Positions 1-5,500 of a stretch of 5,500 nt of DNA are shown here, piece after piece. Made by a program: the position numbers and the translations under genes. Each line of letters opens with the position of its first letter. The first letter of the stretch is position 1. The stretch is from Treponema sp. (GTDB taxonomy: Bacteria > Spirochaetota > Spirochaetia > Treponematales > Treponemataceae). The notes beneath the pieces are model-generated. The model saw only the letters and a list, made by a program, of their open reading frames with translations, had not been told where the DNA came from and made no database searches. The stretch is from contig JAILQA010000063.1 in assembly GCA_024699205.1 (NCBI GenBank), forward strand, positions 1 through 5,500, written 5' to 3'.

Positions 1-1161
1 CATGACATTTTCTGCTGTAGTAACACGACAATCAGATAAGGTTGAAATATATTTTAAGAACTCAACTACAACCCAGCGACGCTCTTCAGCATTTGCCTTG
101 ATTCTTTCTTTTTCATCACCTTCCAAATCGTAAATATCGTACTTGTCAGAATAAATATCTGTGTGCATTCCAAAAGTAAAAGGACAACGATTACCGTGAT
201 AGCGTAAATCAAAGGAATATTTCATAGTTGCAAGTGCATCTTCTTTTGTCATAAAGTACTGGAAGAAAATATTCCAGTCCATTCCTGTGATTTTTCCATC
301 TGCAAGATCAAGACTATCATCGGCTTCTTTAGCACGAGTTCTTGCTCCCTTTGCTATTCCATATTTTTCACACAATTCATCAGGCGGAATAATCAGAACA
401 TATGAGGGTAAAACCCACAATCCAGGGTGTTTTTTTACAAATGGTTCACTTCTTCCATACTGAGCCTTTGCAACGTATTCATCTCCAGGACTTCCTTCAT
501 CAAGTGTATAAGGCCACAATAAGTTTGAACCATCCTGATCAGCCTGCCAGCCTTCTTCGATTGTGGCGTCATATTTAAACTTTAACTGCTCAAGAGCCTC
601 AAATACGTATTCATTATAAGAAAGATAAGGTGTTCTAAATCCTACGATATCTTCACGTTTAATTCCCATTCCTGAATCTGTATCACCAGCTTTTGCATCA
701 GGATTATATGGTTTTGTAAGAAGATTGATACAAGCATTCATTTCTTTGAGCCAGTCATCAAGGAAAAGATTGTCGATTCTCTGTGGTGGTTCAGTATCCC
801 AGTCAAACTTAAGGCCTTCTGGATGTGTAAAAGTATGACATCCGATTTCGTGTCCACGTTCATAACCTTCATGAACAATTTTTTTAACAAGAGAATCATC
901 TTCACGGTCATTTTTGATTGCATTGTTACCCTTAAAATAGAGGGTAACCTTGTATTTTTCACCGTCAAAGGTATTTTTATTGCCCTTTCCCTGCGGATTC
1001 TTAAAACTTTCAAAAGTATCGAAAATGAACTTCATTCCACCTTTTGCACCTGATTCTTCGTAACCTGAATAGGCATTATCATCAAAAGCAAAAGACATAA
1101 GCTGTGGAACTTTTTTTACATCTAGTCCGTTTGGCGGAAGCTGAGATGGCTTTCTATTCAT
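1..1161 (-). CDS. CE4 (NodB-fold) polysaccharide deacetylase, chitin-deacetylase-like, 3' end beyond window
   Basis: The frame is open from ATG at 1161 to the left edge, giving 387 codons with no stop. The translation shows the CE4 metal-dependent N-acetyl-sugar deacetylase motifs in order: SFAFDD with the Asp pair D27/D28 (catalytic base and metal ligand), HTFTH with metal ligands H109 and H113, GFRTPYL with R176, YDATI around D198, LWPYT at 215-219, HPGLWVLP at 245-252, and NRCPFTFGMH ending in H333. The order and wording (PQLMSFAFDD, LWPYT, NRxPF...H) resemble the animal chitin-deacetylase branch and its bacterial relatives more than short peptidoglycan deacetylases. Family knowledge says such enzymes remove acetyl groups from GlcNAc polymers or oligomers; the substrate here is unknown. 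The start is supported by GGAGG at 1167-1171, 5 nt upstream, and an in-frame TAA further upstream. No signal peptide is visible, which is odd for a polymer deacetylase. The visible end, FLKYISTLSDCRVTTAENVM, matches the end of the fold, so little catalytic sequence is missing. Confidence 0.88.
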   Translation of the reverse strand, partial: MNRKPSQLPPNGLDVKKVPQLMSFAFDDNAYSGYEESGAKGGMKFIFDTFESFKNPQGKGNKNTFDGEKYKVTLYFKGNNAIKNDREDDSLVKKIVHEGYERGHEIGCHTFTHPEGLKFDWDTEPPQRIDNLFLDDWLKEMNACINLLTKPYNPDAKAGDTDSGMGIKREDIVGFRTPYLSYNEYVFEALEQLKFKYDATIEEGWQADQDGSNLLWPYTLDEGSPGDEYVAKAQYGRSEPFVKKHPGLWVLPSYVLIIPPDELCEKYGIAKGARTRAKEADDSLDLADGKITGMDWNIFFQYFMTKEDALATMKYSFDLRYHGNRCPFTFGMHTDIYSDKYDIYDLEGDEKERIKANAEERRWVVVEFLKYISTLSDCRVTTAENVM

Positions 1162-1208
1162 AATATCCTCCAATATTAAATAATAATTTTAACTAATGGC
1201 TTCACGGA

Positions 1209-1233
1209 AGTTTGTTTTGGATATAAACAAACT
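1209..1233 (-). promoter_or_regulatory. 9-bp inverted repeat at predicted mRNA 5' end
   Basis: The arms at 1209-1217 (AGTTTGTTT) and 1225-1233 (AAACAAACT) are exact reverse complements around a 7-nt loop. On the minus strand the structure begins at the predicted +1 of the deacetylase transcript (about 1233), so the mRNA would start with a short, AT-rich hairpin. It could be a 5'-protective stem or a DNA operator just downstream of the promoter. It is not followed by a U-run on either strand, so it is not an intrinsic terminator for the large gene to its right. Confidence 0.45.
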
Positions 1234-1239
1234 AAGGAT

Positions 1240-1267
1240 ATTATATTACTTTCACGTGAAAATGCAA
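1240..1267 (-). promoter_or_regulatory. Sigma-70-type promoter of the deacetylase gene
   Basis: Read on the minus strand, the -10 box at 1245-1240 is a perfect TATAAT. Sixteen bases upstream, at 1267-1262, is TTGCAT, which keeps the TTG of the -35 consensus but only 3 of 6 bases overall. The predicted start of transcription is about 1233 (an A, 7 nt past the -10), leaving a 5' leader of about 72 nt before ATG 1161. The -35 is weak, so activation or spacer effects may matter. The call rests on pattern match only. Confidence 0.6.
1250..1261. promoter_or_regulatory. Perfect 12-bp palindrome in promoter spacer, candidate operator
   Basis: TTTCACGTGAAA is an exact palindrome occupying most of the 16-bp spacer between the -35 and -10 boxes of the deacetylase promoter, directly abutting the -35. 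This is a classic place for a dimeric repressor, or for a MerR-like spacer-binding regulator. A near copy, TTCACGGAA, lies at 1201-1209, about 50 bp downstream. I cannot assign a regulator family from the motif. No regulator gene is visible in the window. Confidence 0.5.
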
Positions 1268-1306
1268 GATTAATTTTATTTTATTTCAAGATAATTCGAA
1301 AAAAGC

Positions 1307-4300
1307 TTAATTTCTTATCCAGTTATACTTGAGAAGCAGATAGAACTTGGAATCTTTGTAAGTGGAATCTTTCAAATCAAAGATAAAATTGTAGCCAAAG
1401 CCTAACTCCTGACGACCGGCTTTTACAAAGATTTCCATTCCAGATGCAAAAGTATTATCCATTGTAAAATTGAAAGGATTTCCATTGTCCGGAGTTTCAA
1501 AATCTATGGTGTTTTTGCCGAAAGAAAAAAGCATTTCGCCGAAAACCTTAAGATTCAATCCGCCAATAAGGAAATCTGGAATAATCACACTGGCCTGAGG
1601 AATAAGTCTTCCGGGATAAGTACAATCCAAATTAAAGCCTGAATAATTTGCACGGCTGAAAGTTAAAAATGTATCTGCCGGATAATCGGTATATCGACCA
1701 CGGACTGCAACTTCATAATTGAATAGAGAACCTTCATAAATAAAATCGCTTTCAAACTCACAGCCACCAAAGAATCTCTTCTTTTCAATATCCCAGGAGC
1801 CCATTCCAAAAGCTGTGAATCCCAGACTTCGGAGCTGATCACAAGTATTAGATTTTGAATAAAAGAAATCCAAGCCAGCTGTAAAATTAAGCATTTTTGA
1901 ATAATCAAGTTTTGAGTTTATGGCGATAGGACTAACATCTTCACCTGTAAACTGCATTCGTGCGGATGTAAAGAGCGACAAATCAATTTCGTCTAAATGC
2001 TGAATTCTATGTATGATTGGCTGGGTTAAACCAAGAATAATTTCATTTTCCTCAACAAAAGCATCGGAATCTATTTTATTCCAGAGAGAAGTTTGGAAGG
2101 TGCGCATTAAACCAAAATCGAGCAGAGTGTTTCCTAGAGGGATTTCTGCATACAAATCACCGGTAAAGTTCTTTAAGTCTGGATAATAGAAAATATCAGA
2201 AATAATAATGCCAGATGCAAGCTGTAGACGTGGTGTCATAGCAAGGAAAAAATACCCGAATCCCAGATAATCTTTTGAACCAGTTTTAACGCTATCAATG
2301 AAAGGAAAATAAAGAAGTGGCTGCGGGAATGGAAGGAAAGCCTTTTCATTCTGCAAAAGACTTGTACTTGGAGTGTCAGAATCGGTAAATAATTTATCTG
2401 CCCTTTCGAGGTTTTCTTTTGAGCGATGTTTTACATGTTTTCCAGCAATTGGTTTTGGAAGGATTTCTTCTTCTTTTTCATTCTTAAGAAATCCTTTTAG
2501 ACCATTTCCTTTAGATTCATCATCACCTTCTTTATCTTCTTCATCTTCATTTTCAGGAATCTCAACTTCGGAAAGAAGCACATAAGGCTTGAAATTAGGA
2601 TAATCATTTTCGAGATGACCAAAACAAATAATTTCGCCGGCTGGAGAAGGACCATCAAAATCAGGAACTACCCCCCATTCGGAAAGAGGTTTCATTTTTA
2701 TAACGCTTCCAGTGCTTGATTGTGAATAATAATAAATACCTCGTTCAGTTTTATAAGACCAGAGAGCTCCAACCGGGTCAGAAAGAACAGGAAGCACTTG
2801 GGGTTGGTTTGTTCCAGCAATTTCATCCAGCTTATTGAGTTCATTCAGCTCAAAGACTTCCAGACGACCACGATAATTGCAGGTGAAAGTCAATTTTCCG
2901 TCACTATTCCAGGTTGGATAGGATGGATCGTAAATCTTTTCACCGTCATTAGCTACAATCTTATAACCAAATGATTTGTTTGGGCGGGCGGTAGAAGTAG
3001 AAACATCAGCTAAATCAGACAAATCAGATATTGCAACGACAGCGCGGTCATTTTTCAAAATCAAAAAGGCAAGCTTTGAACCATCTGCATTCACTGACGG
3101 CTGAACAAAACTAAGATTTTCTTCGGACAAAAGGGGAATTACATCACCGGTCTGAGTATCGACTTTTACAAGCTGCATGTGCAAGCCCTTCTGCTGAACT
3201 GCAATTAAAGTTTTTCCATCACGGCTAACTGAAGGCTGAAAAAGCGACGTGTCTTTTGTAAGACGCTGCATTCCATCTTCCTGAGTCCATTTGTAAAGCC
3301 CATATTCAACTTCAAAACCCGGATTTCTATCCTGGCGGACAATTCCCATAGAAGCATAAACAGTACCATTACAATCAGCTGTCACTGCATCAGCGCCTGA
3401 AAAATCACCGGTAAAAAGAATTGTTTCATTTAAAACCGAGTTCAAATCTTTTTCGGGGTCGGTTTCATCAAGATATTTGCGACCGGAAGCAAGAGATGGA
3501 TCCAGTTTGACAACAGCAGCATGTTCACCAGGAGCAGAACGCAAGCCAATAAGAGTTCCATCATCAAAAACGATTGCAGGTTTATAATAGAAAGTACCTG
3601 TTGCGCGTGGAGAAATGATAATTCCTTCCGGGATGGCACGTTCGGCAGCATATTTTTTTGCAAGTGCGATTTTTACGTCCTTATAAATATCTGCTGCTTC
3701 CTGCCCGGTAACGAGCTTGACGCTTTCTTCCCAACTGCCAGTAAAAGAGCGGTTGCGTTCAATATCTGCAAGGGCCTGAAGTCCCCAACGGTCGGCAATA
3801 CTGCGCATAATCAGATATCCCATTACATAGATTTGGGCATAAGGAGGTTCTTCATCTAATCCAATTTCGTCATAAGAAATAAAACTGTTTTCCAAAGTAG
3901 GGGCTTTATAATCCAATTCAAAATAAGGGCTGCGTCCGCGACCACCAGCAGTCAATTCGGTTTCAAGAACAGTTGTAAGTCCTTCTAAAGCCCAGCCGGG
4001 AACTTGCCAAAAACTCATATTAACTGCGGAAGGACCCAGCAAAGATCCTAATAAATATTTTTTATCTTCAAACTTACAGTTCGCAATGTGAATAAGCTCA
4101 TGGGTAAAGAAAAGCTTCATCCAATCATCCCGAAAACCAAAATCAGGAGTGATTACAGGCGAGTTAAACATGACGATTTCTGTCGGAGAAAAAAAGGTAT
4201 AGGCATTTACTGTATTAGTACGGCCAAGAACATAGACATTAGTTTTATCCTGAGGAAATGCATAAATCTTTGCTATTTTTTTCCAGGCATCATCGGCAAA

Positions 4301-4474
4301 AGTTGCATAGGCTTCTGCAGCAAGACGAGATTCTTCTTCAAAAATAAAATTAAAATGCTCGGTTTCTGCCTTTTTCCAGCCATTAAACTTTTTATAACCA
4401 CCTTCTGATTGTGCAAAGGCTGCAAATCCACCTGCTAAACAAAATAAAAAAGAAAGACAAAGTATTTTTTTCAT
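1307..4474 (-). CDS. Exported HExxH metallopeptidase with TolB-like propeller and outer-membrane barrel
   Basis: A complete 1055-residue protein. Residues 1-21 are a Sec signal peptide (MKK, a hydrophobic core, then AFA before Q22), best read as a signal peptidase I site; the Cys residues at 6 and 12 do not sit in a good lipobox. Residues 30-280 look like a peptidase-MA-type gluzincin domain: HELIH at 125-129, then PGWALEG with E164 as the likely third zinc ligand. About 290-630 is a beta-propeller with PD40/TolB-like repeats such as QPSVSRDGKTL (413-423), QPSVNADGSKLAF (458-470) and YPTWNSDGKLTF (519-530). Residues 636-655 are a strongly acidic linker. About 715-1055 is rich in alternating hydrophobic/polar strands and aromatics, as in outer-membrane barrels, ending YNWIRN. 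Inference: an outer-membrane-anchored peptidase whose soluble domains face either the periplasm or the surface; the substrate is unknown. The start is set by the signal peptide and an in-frame TAG at 4489-4487. The Shine-Dalgarno sequence is poor. Confidence 0.87.
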   Translation of the reverse strand: MKKILCLSFLFCLAGGFAAFAQSEGGYKKFNGWKKAETEHFNFIFEEESRLAAEAYATFADDAWKKIAKIYAFPQDKTNVYVLGRTNTVNAYTFFSPTEIVMFNSPVITPDFGFRDDWMKLFFTHELIHIANCKFEDKKYLLGSLLGPSAVNMSFWQVPGWALEGLTTVLETELTAGGRGRSPYFELDYKAPTLENSFISYDEIGLDEEPPYAQIYVMGYLIMRSIADRWGLQALADIERNRSFTGSWEESVKLVTGQEAADIYKDVKIALAKKYAAERAIPEGIIISPRATGTFYYKPAIVFDDGTLIGLRSAPGEHAAVVKLDPSLASGRKYLDETDPEKDLNSVLNETILFTGDFSGADAVTADCNGTVYASMGIVRQDRNPGFEVEYGLYKWTQEDGMQRLTKDTSLFQPSVSRDGKTLIAVQQKGLHMQLVKVDTQTGDVIPLLSEENLSFVQPSVNADGSKLAFLILKNDRAVVAISDLSDLADVSTSTARPNKSFGYKIVANDGEKIYDPSYPTWNSDGKLTFTCNYRGRLEVFELNELNKLDEIAGTNQPQVLPVLSDPVGALWSYKTERGIYYYSQSSTGSVIKMKPLSEWGVVPDFDGPSPAGEIICFGHLENDYPNFKPYVLLSEVEIPENEDEEDKEGDDESKGNGLKGFLKNEKEEEILPKPIAGKHVKHRSKENLERADKLFTDSDTPSTSLLQNEKAFLPFPQPLLYFPFIDSVKTGSKDYLGFGYFFLAMTPRLQLASGIIISDIFYYPDLKNFTGDLYAEIPLGNTLLDFGLMRTFQTSLWNKIDSDAFVEENEIILGLTQPIIHRIQHLDEIDLSLFTSARMQFTGEDVSPIAINSKLDYSKMLNFTAGLDFFYSKSNTCDQLRSLGFTAFGMGSWDIEKKRFFGGCEFESDFIYEGSLFNYEVAVRGRYTDYPADTFLTFSRANYSGFNLDCTYPGRLIPQASVIIPDFLIGGLNLKVFGEMLFSFGKNTIDFETPDNGNPFNFTMDNTFASGMEIFVKAGRQELGFGYNFIFDLKDSTYKDSKFYLLLKYNWIRN

Positions 4475-4490
4475 AAACCTATAAACCTAT
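4475..4490. repeat. Tandem 8-bp repeat abutting the start codon of the large exported protein gene
   Basis: AAACCTAT occurs twice head to tail at 4475-4482 and 4483-4490. Read on the minus strand this is ATAGGTTT twice, immediately before ATG 4474. It occupies the place where a Shine-Dalgarno sequence should be and offers only TAGG: one copy is too close to the ATG, the other about 11 nt away. A third, inverted AACCTAT lies at 4546-4552 in the upstream promoter spacer. The repeat may be a protein-binding or translational control site, or chance in AT-rich DNA. Confidence 0.6.
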
Positions 4491-4532
4491 CCATTGTTAA
4501 ATAATTCAATTACTTTGATAATATAACAAATT

Positions 4533-4560
4533 ATTATTAACTAGAATAGGTTATAGTCAA
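4533..4560 (-). promoter_or_regulatory. Sigma-70-type promoter of the large exported protein gene
   Basis: On the minus strand, TTGACT at 4560-4555 matches 5 of 6 bases of the -35 consensus. After a 16-bp spacer, AATAAT at 4538-4533 matches 5 of 6 of TATAAT. The predicted transcription start is near 4526, giving a leader of about 52 nt. The -35 sits only 8 nt past the stop codon of the upstream 244-residue gene, so the large gene can be transcribed separately. The surrounding AT-rich sequence offers other -10-like matches, so the exact boxes are uncertain. Confidence 0.55.
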
Positions 4561-4568
4561 GGATTAGT

Positions 4569-5303
4569 TTATTCTATTCTTGTTGCAGGCATGATAACAT
4601 TGTTGAACCAATCTGGCTCTGTCATTCTAAAATCAAAATCATAACGTTGCTGGGCTAGACTGGTGAAGGTTCTTTTATTTTCAAATATTTGTTTTAACAA
4701 TTGATTTCGTTCGGTTTTATCTTCACCCAAGGCTTTTGCCCAAACAAAATCATAAGCAAGGGAATGAATCTTATCTGCCAGCTGCAATAAATCATCACGT
4801 TTGTTTCTGATATCCTGTGCAAGTTCTGCGGTGGAATCTACATGGATTCTGTGTGGAATTGCATTCATAGATTTTTCATCAAGACTACAATCAATTGTGG
4901 AAATTGCATTCAAATTATCATTAAGGGTGATGACAAAATCTTCTGTAAGAGTATTTTTTGCGTTCTCAAGAATCTCTTCTAATCTTTCTTTATAACTGAG
5001 TCCACTCTTTCCCGCAAGCCAGAGCTTTTTGTAAATCATCCAGCAAAAAAGAATATCCTGAGAATCCCCGCGCCAAAAGTTTCTGCTTAACTCATTATTA
5101 GTATGAACGTAATCTTCAAAAGTATACCATGGCTCATCATCGTTCGTTACTAAAACCCCGTCGCGCGGATAGTTCGGGATGACAATGCTAATCTTCCTGT
5201 CGTTACTATCCAGACATGCAACCTCAAAAAAAGAATCCGGATGCAAATCTCCAGTAATATACACAACTCCATGCTTCATTTCTTCGCGAATAATGTCTTT
5301 CAT
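4569..5303 (-). CDS. Uncharacterised soluble 244-residue protein
   Basis: I do not recognise this protein. It has no signal peptide and no membrane segment, so it is probably cytoplasmic. Residues 10-55 look beta-rich (HGVVYITGDL, KISIVIPNY). The rest is mostly charged and amphipathic helix, with a tryptophan-rich patch at 75-95 (NFWRGD, FCWMIYKKLWLAGKSG) and a long helical stretch, possibly coiled coil, at about 158-220. It ends EPDWFNNVIMPATRIE. No catalytic or nucleotide-binding signature stands out; GKSG at 98-101 lacks a P-loop context. The start at 5303 has GGAGG at 5309-5313, 5 nt upstream, and an in-frame TAA before it. A second Met at residue 9 is less well placed. It runs in the same direction as the large exported gene, 94 bp upstream of it, and diverges from the gene starting at 5475. 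It is likely a real gene: long, with a good ribosome-binding site and ordinary protein composition. Confidence 0.82.
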   Translation of the reverse strand: MKDIIREEMKHGVVYITGDLHPDSFFEVACLDSNDRKISIVIPNYPRDGVLVTNDDEPWYTFEDYVHTNNELSRNFWRGDSQDILFCWMIYKKLWLAGKSGLSYKERLEEILENAKNTLTEDFVITLNDNLNAISTIDCSLDEKSMNAIPHRIHVDSTAELAQDIRNKRDDLLQLADKIHSLAYDFVWAKALGEDKTERNQLLKQIFENKRTFTSLAQQRYDFDFRMTEPDWFNNVIMPATRIE

Positions 5304-5474
5304 AACTTCCTCCGTAATGATTTATGATTAATACTATGGAGGAGGGGGGAGAAAATTGAGGGTTTTTGAATTTTATGCAAATAAAAAGCTAACAATTTTT
5401 TTAAGAAAAAGCGTAAATTTTTGTAAATGAGATTTATAGTATTTAGTAATGGTAAATTTTCTAGGAGGTAGATT
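5304..5474. other. Divergent intergenic region with control elements for two genes
   Basis: These 171 bp separate two divergent start codons and should hold both promoters. I can see the GGAGG of the leftward gene (5309-5313), an 18-nt uninterrupted purine run on the plus strand (5338-5355, including six G), and an AT-rich half with repeated TAAAT elements (5414-5457). For the rightward gene a weak TTGTAA (5421-5426) with TAGTAA (5444-5449) at 17-bp spacing is possible, and TATAGT at 5435-5440 is an alternative -10. For the leftward gene I cannot place a promoter with confidence. Confidence 0.45.
5463..5468 (+). promoter_or_regulatory. Shine-Dalgarno sequence AGGAGG of the rightward gene
   Basis: AGGAGG lies 6 nt before ATG 5475. 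It is the main support for calling a coding start this close to the window edge. Confidence 0.75.
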
Positions 5475-5500
5475 ATGAATGATACATTAAAAAATAATGA
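5475..5500 (+). CDS. Start of a rightward gene, product unknown, cut by window end
   Basis: Only eight full codons are visible (MNDTLKNN), so no function can be given. ATG 5475 is preceded at ideal distance by AGGAGG and is divergent from the 244-residue gene. The residues are polar, with no signal-peptide start so far. Confidence 0.65.

Noticed and set aside
738..1053. Open frames on both strands inside the deacetylase region (minus 738-1013, plus 823-1053)
   Set aside because: They overlap the deacetylase frame, which carries complete CE4 motifs, and they lack protein-like composition.
1291..1312. Possible intrinsic terminator after the large gene (T-run after AAGC on the minus strand)
   Set aside because: The minus strand has six T just after the stop, but no GC-bearing stem precedes them, so I do not call a terminator.
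1663..1908. 81-codon minus-strand frame inside the barrel-coding part
   Set aside because: Out-of-frame shadow of the 1055-residue gene, with no independent ribosome-binding evidence.
2373..2585. Plus-strand 70-codon frame, very Ser/Phe-rich
   Set aside because: It is the antisense of the acidic GAA/GAT-rich linker; the Ser-rich composition is a by-product of that codon repeat.
3442..4408. Further frames within the metallopeptidase/propeller region (minus 3442-3663, plus 3521-3859, plus 4088-4408)
   Set aside because: All lie inside a frame with a signal peptide and zinc motif. Their translations look like random antisense or off-frame products.
4463..4474. Run of seven A after the ATG of the large gene as a phase-variation tract
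   Set aside because: Seven A encoding Lys-Lys is ordinary in AT-rich signal-peptide starts and too short to argue for slippage on its own.
4801..4995. 64-codon plus-strand frame inside the 244-residue gene
   Set aside because: Antisense shadow without a supporting start signal.
5000..5020. GKSG in the 244-residue protein as a P-loop
   Set aside because: It lacks the preceding GxxxxGK[ST] spacing and the beta-strand context of a Walker A motif.

Overview
The window is AT-rich DNA that looks like a bacterial chromosome. Genes are closely spaced, three of the four start codons have a strong GGAGG Shine-Dalgarno sequence, and the standard genetic code fits. The largest product has a Sec signal peptide and a C-terminal half that reads as an outer-membrane beta-barrel, so the host should be a diderm. 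The low GC and general protein style would suit a host-associated spirochaete of the Treponema type, but that is an inference from overall appearance and not from a marker gene.

Layout, left to right. Positions 1-1161 (minus strand) hold most of a CE4/NodB-fold polysaccharide deacetylase. It is cut by the left edge, with all catalytic motifs present and no signal peptide. Positions 1162-1306 hold its promoter: a perfect TATAAT -10, a 12-bp perfect palindrome inside the spacer, and a 9-bp hairpin that starts at the predicted transcription start. Positions 1307-4474 (minus) encode a 1055-residue exported protein. It combines an HExxH...E metallopeptidase domain, a TolB/PD40-like beta-propeller, an acidic linker and a predicted outer-membrane barrel. 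Positions 4475-4568 hold its promoter and an unusual leader with a tandem 8-bp repeat in place of a Shine-Dalgarno sequence. Positions 4569-5303 (minus) encode a 244-residue soluble protein that I do not recognise. Positions 5304-5474 are a divergent intergenic region with a polypurine tract and clustered TAAAT elements. From 5475 the first eight codons of a rightward gene are visible.

The three leftward genes are co-oriented, but at least the first two have credible promoters of their own and no strong intrinsic terminator lies between them. The cluster therefore looks like neighbours with possible read-through rather than one tight operon. There is no sequence evidence of a shared pathway. 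The deacetylase (sugar polymer or oligomer chemistry) and the large envelope protein could both relate to the cell surface or to nutrient polymers, but that link is speculative. I see no transposon, phage, CRISPR, tRNA or rRNA signal. The most distinctive observations are the operator-like palindrome set into the deacetylase promoter, the leaderless deacetylase, the three-part envelope metallopeptidase, and the repeated AACCTAT motif around its promoter and start codon.
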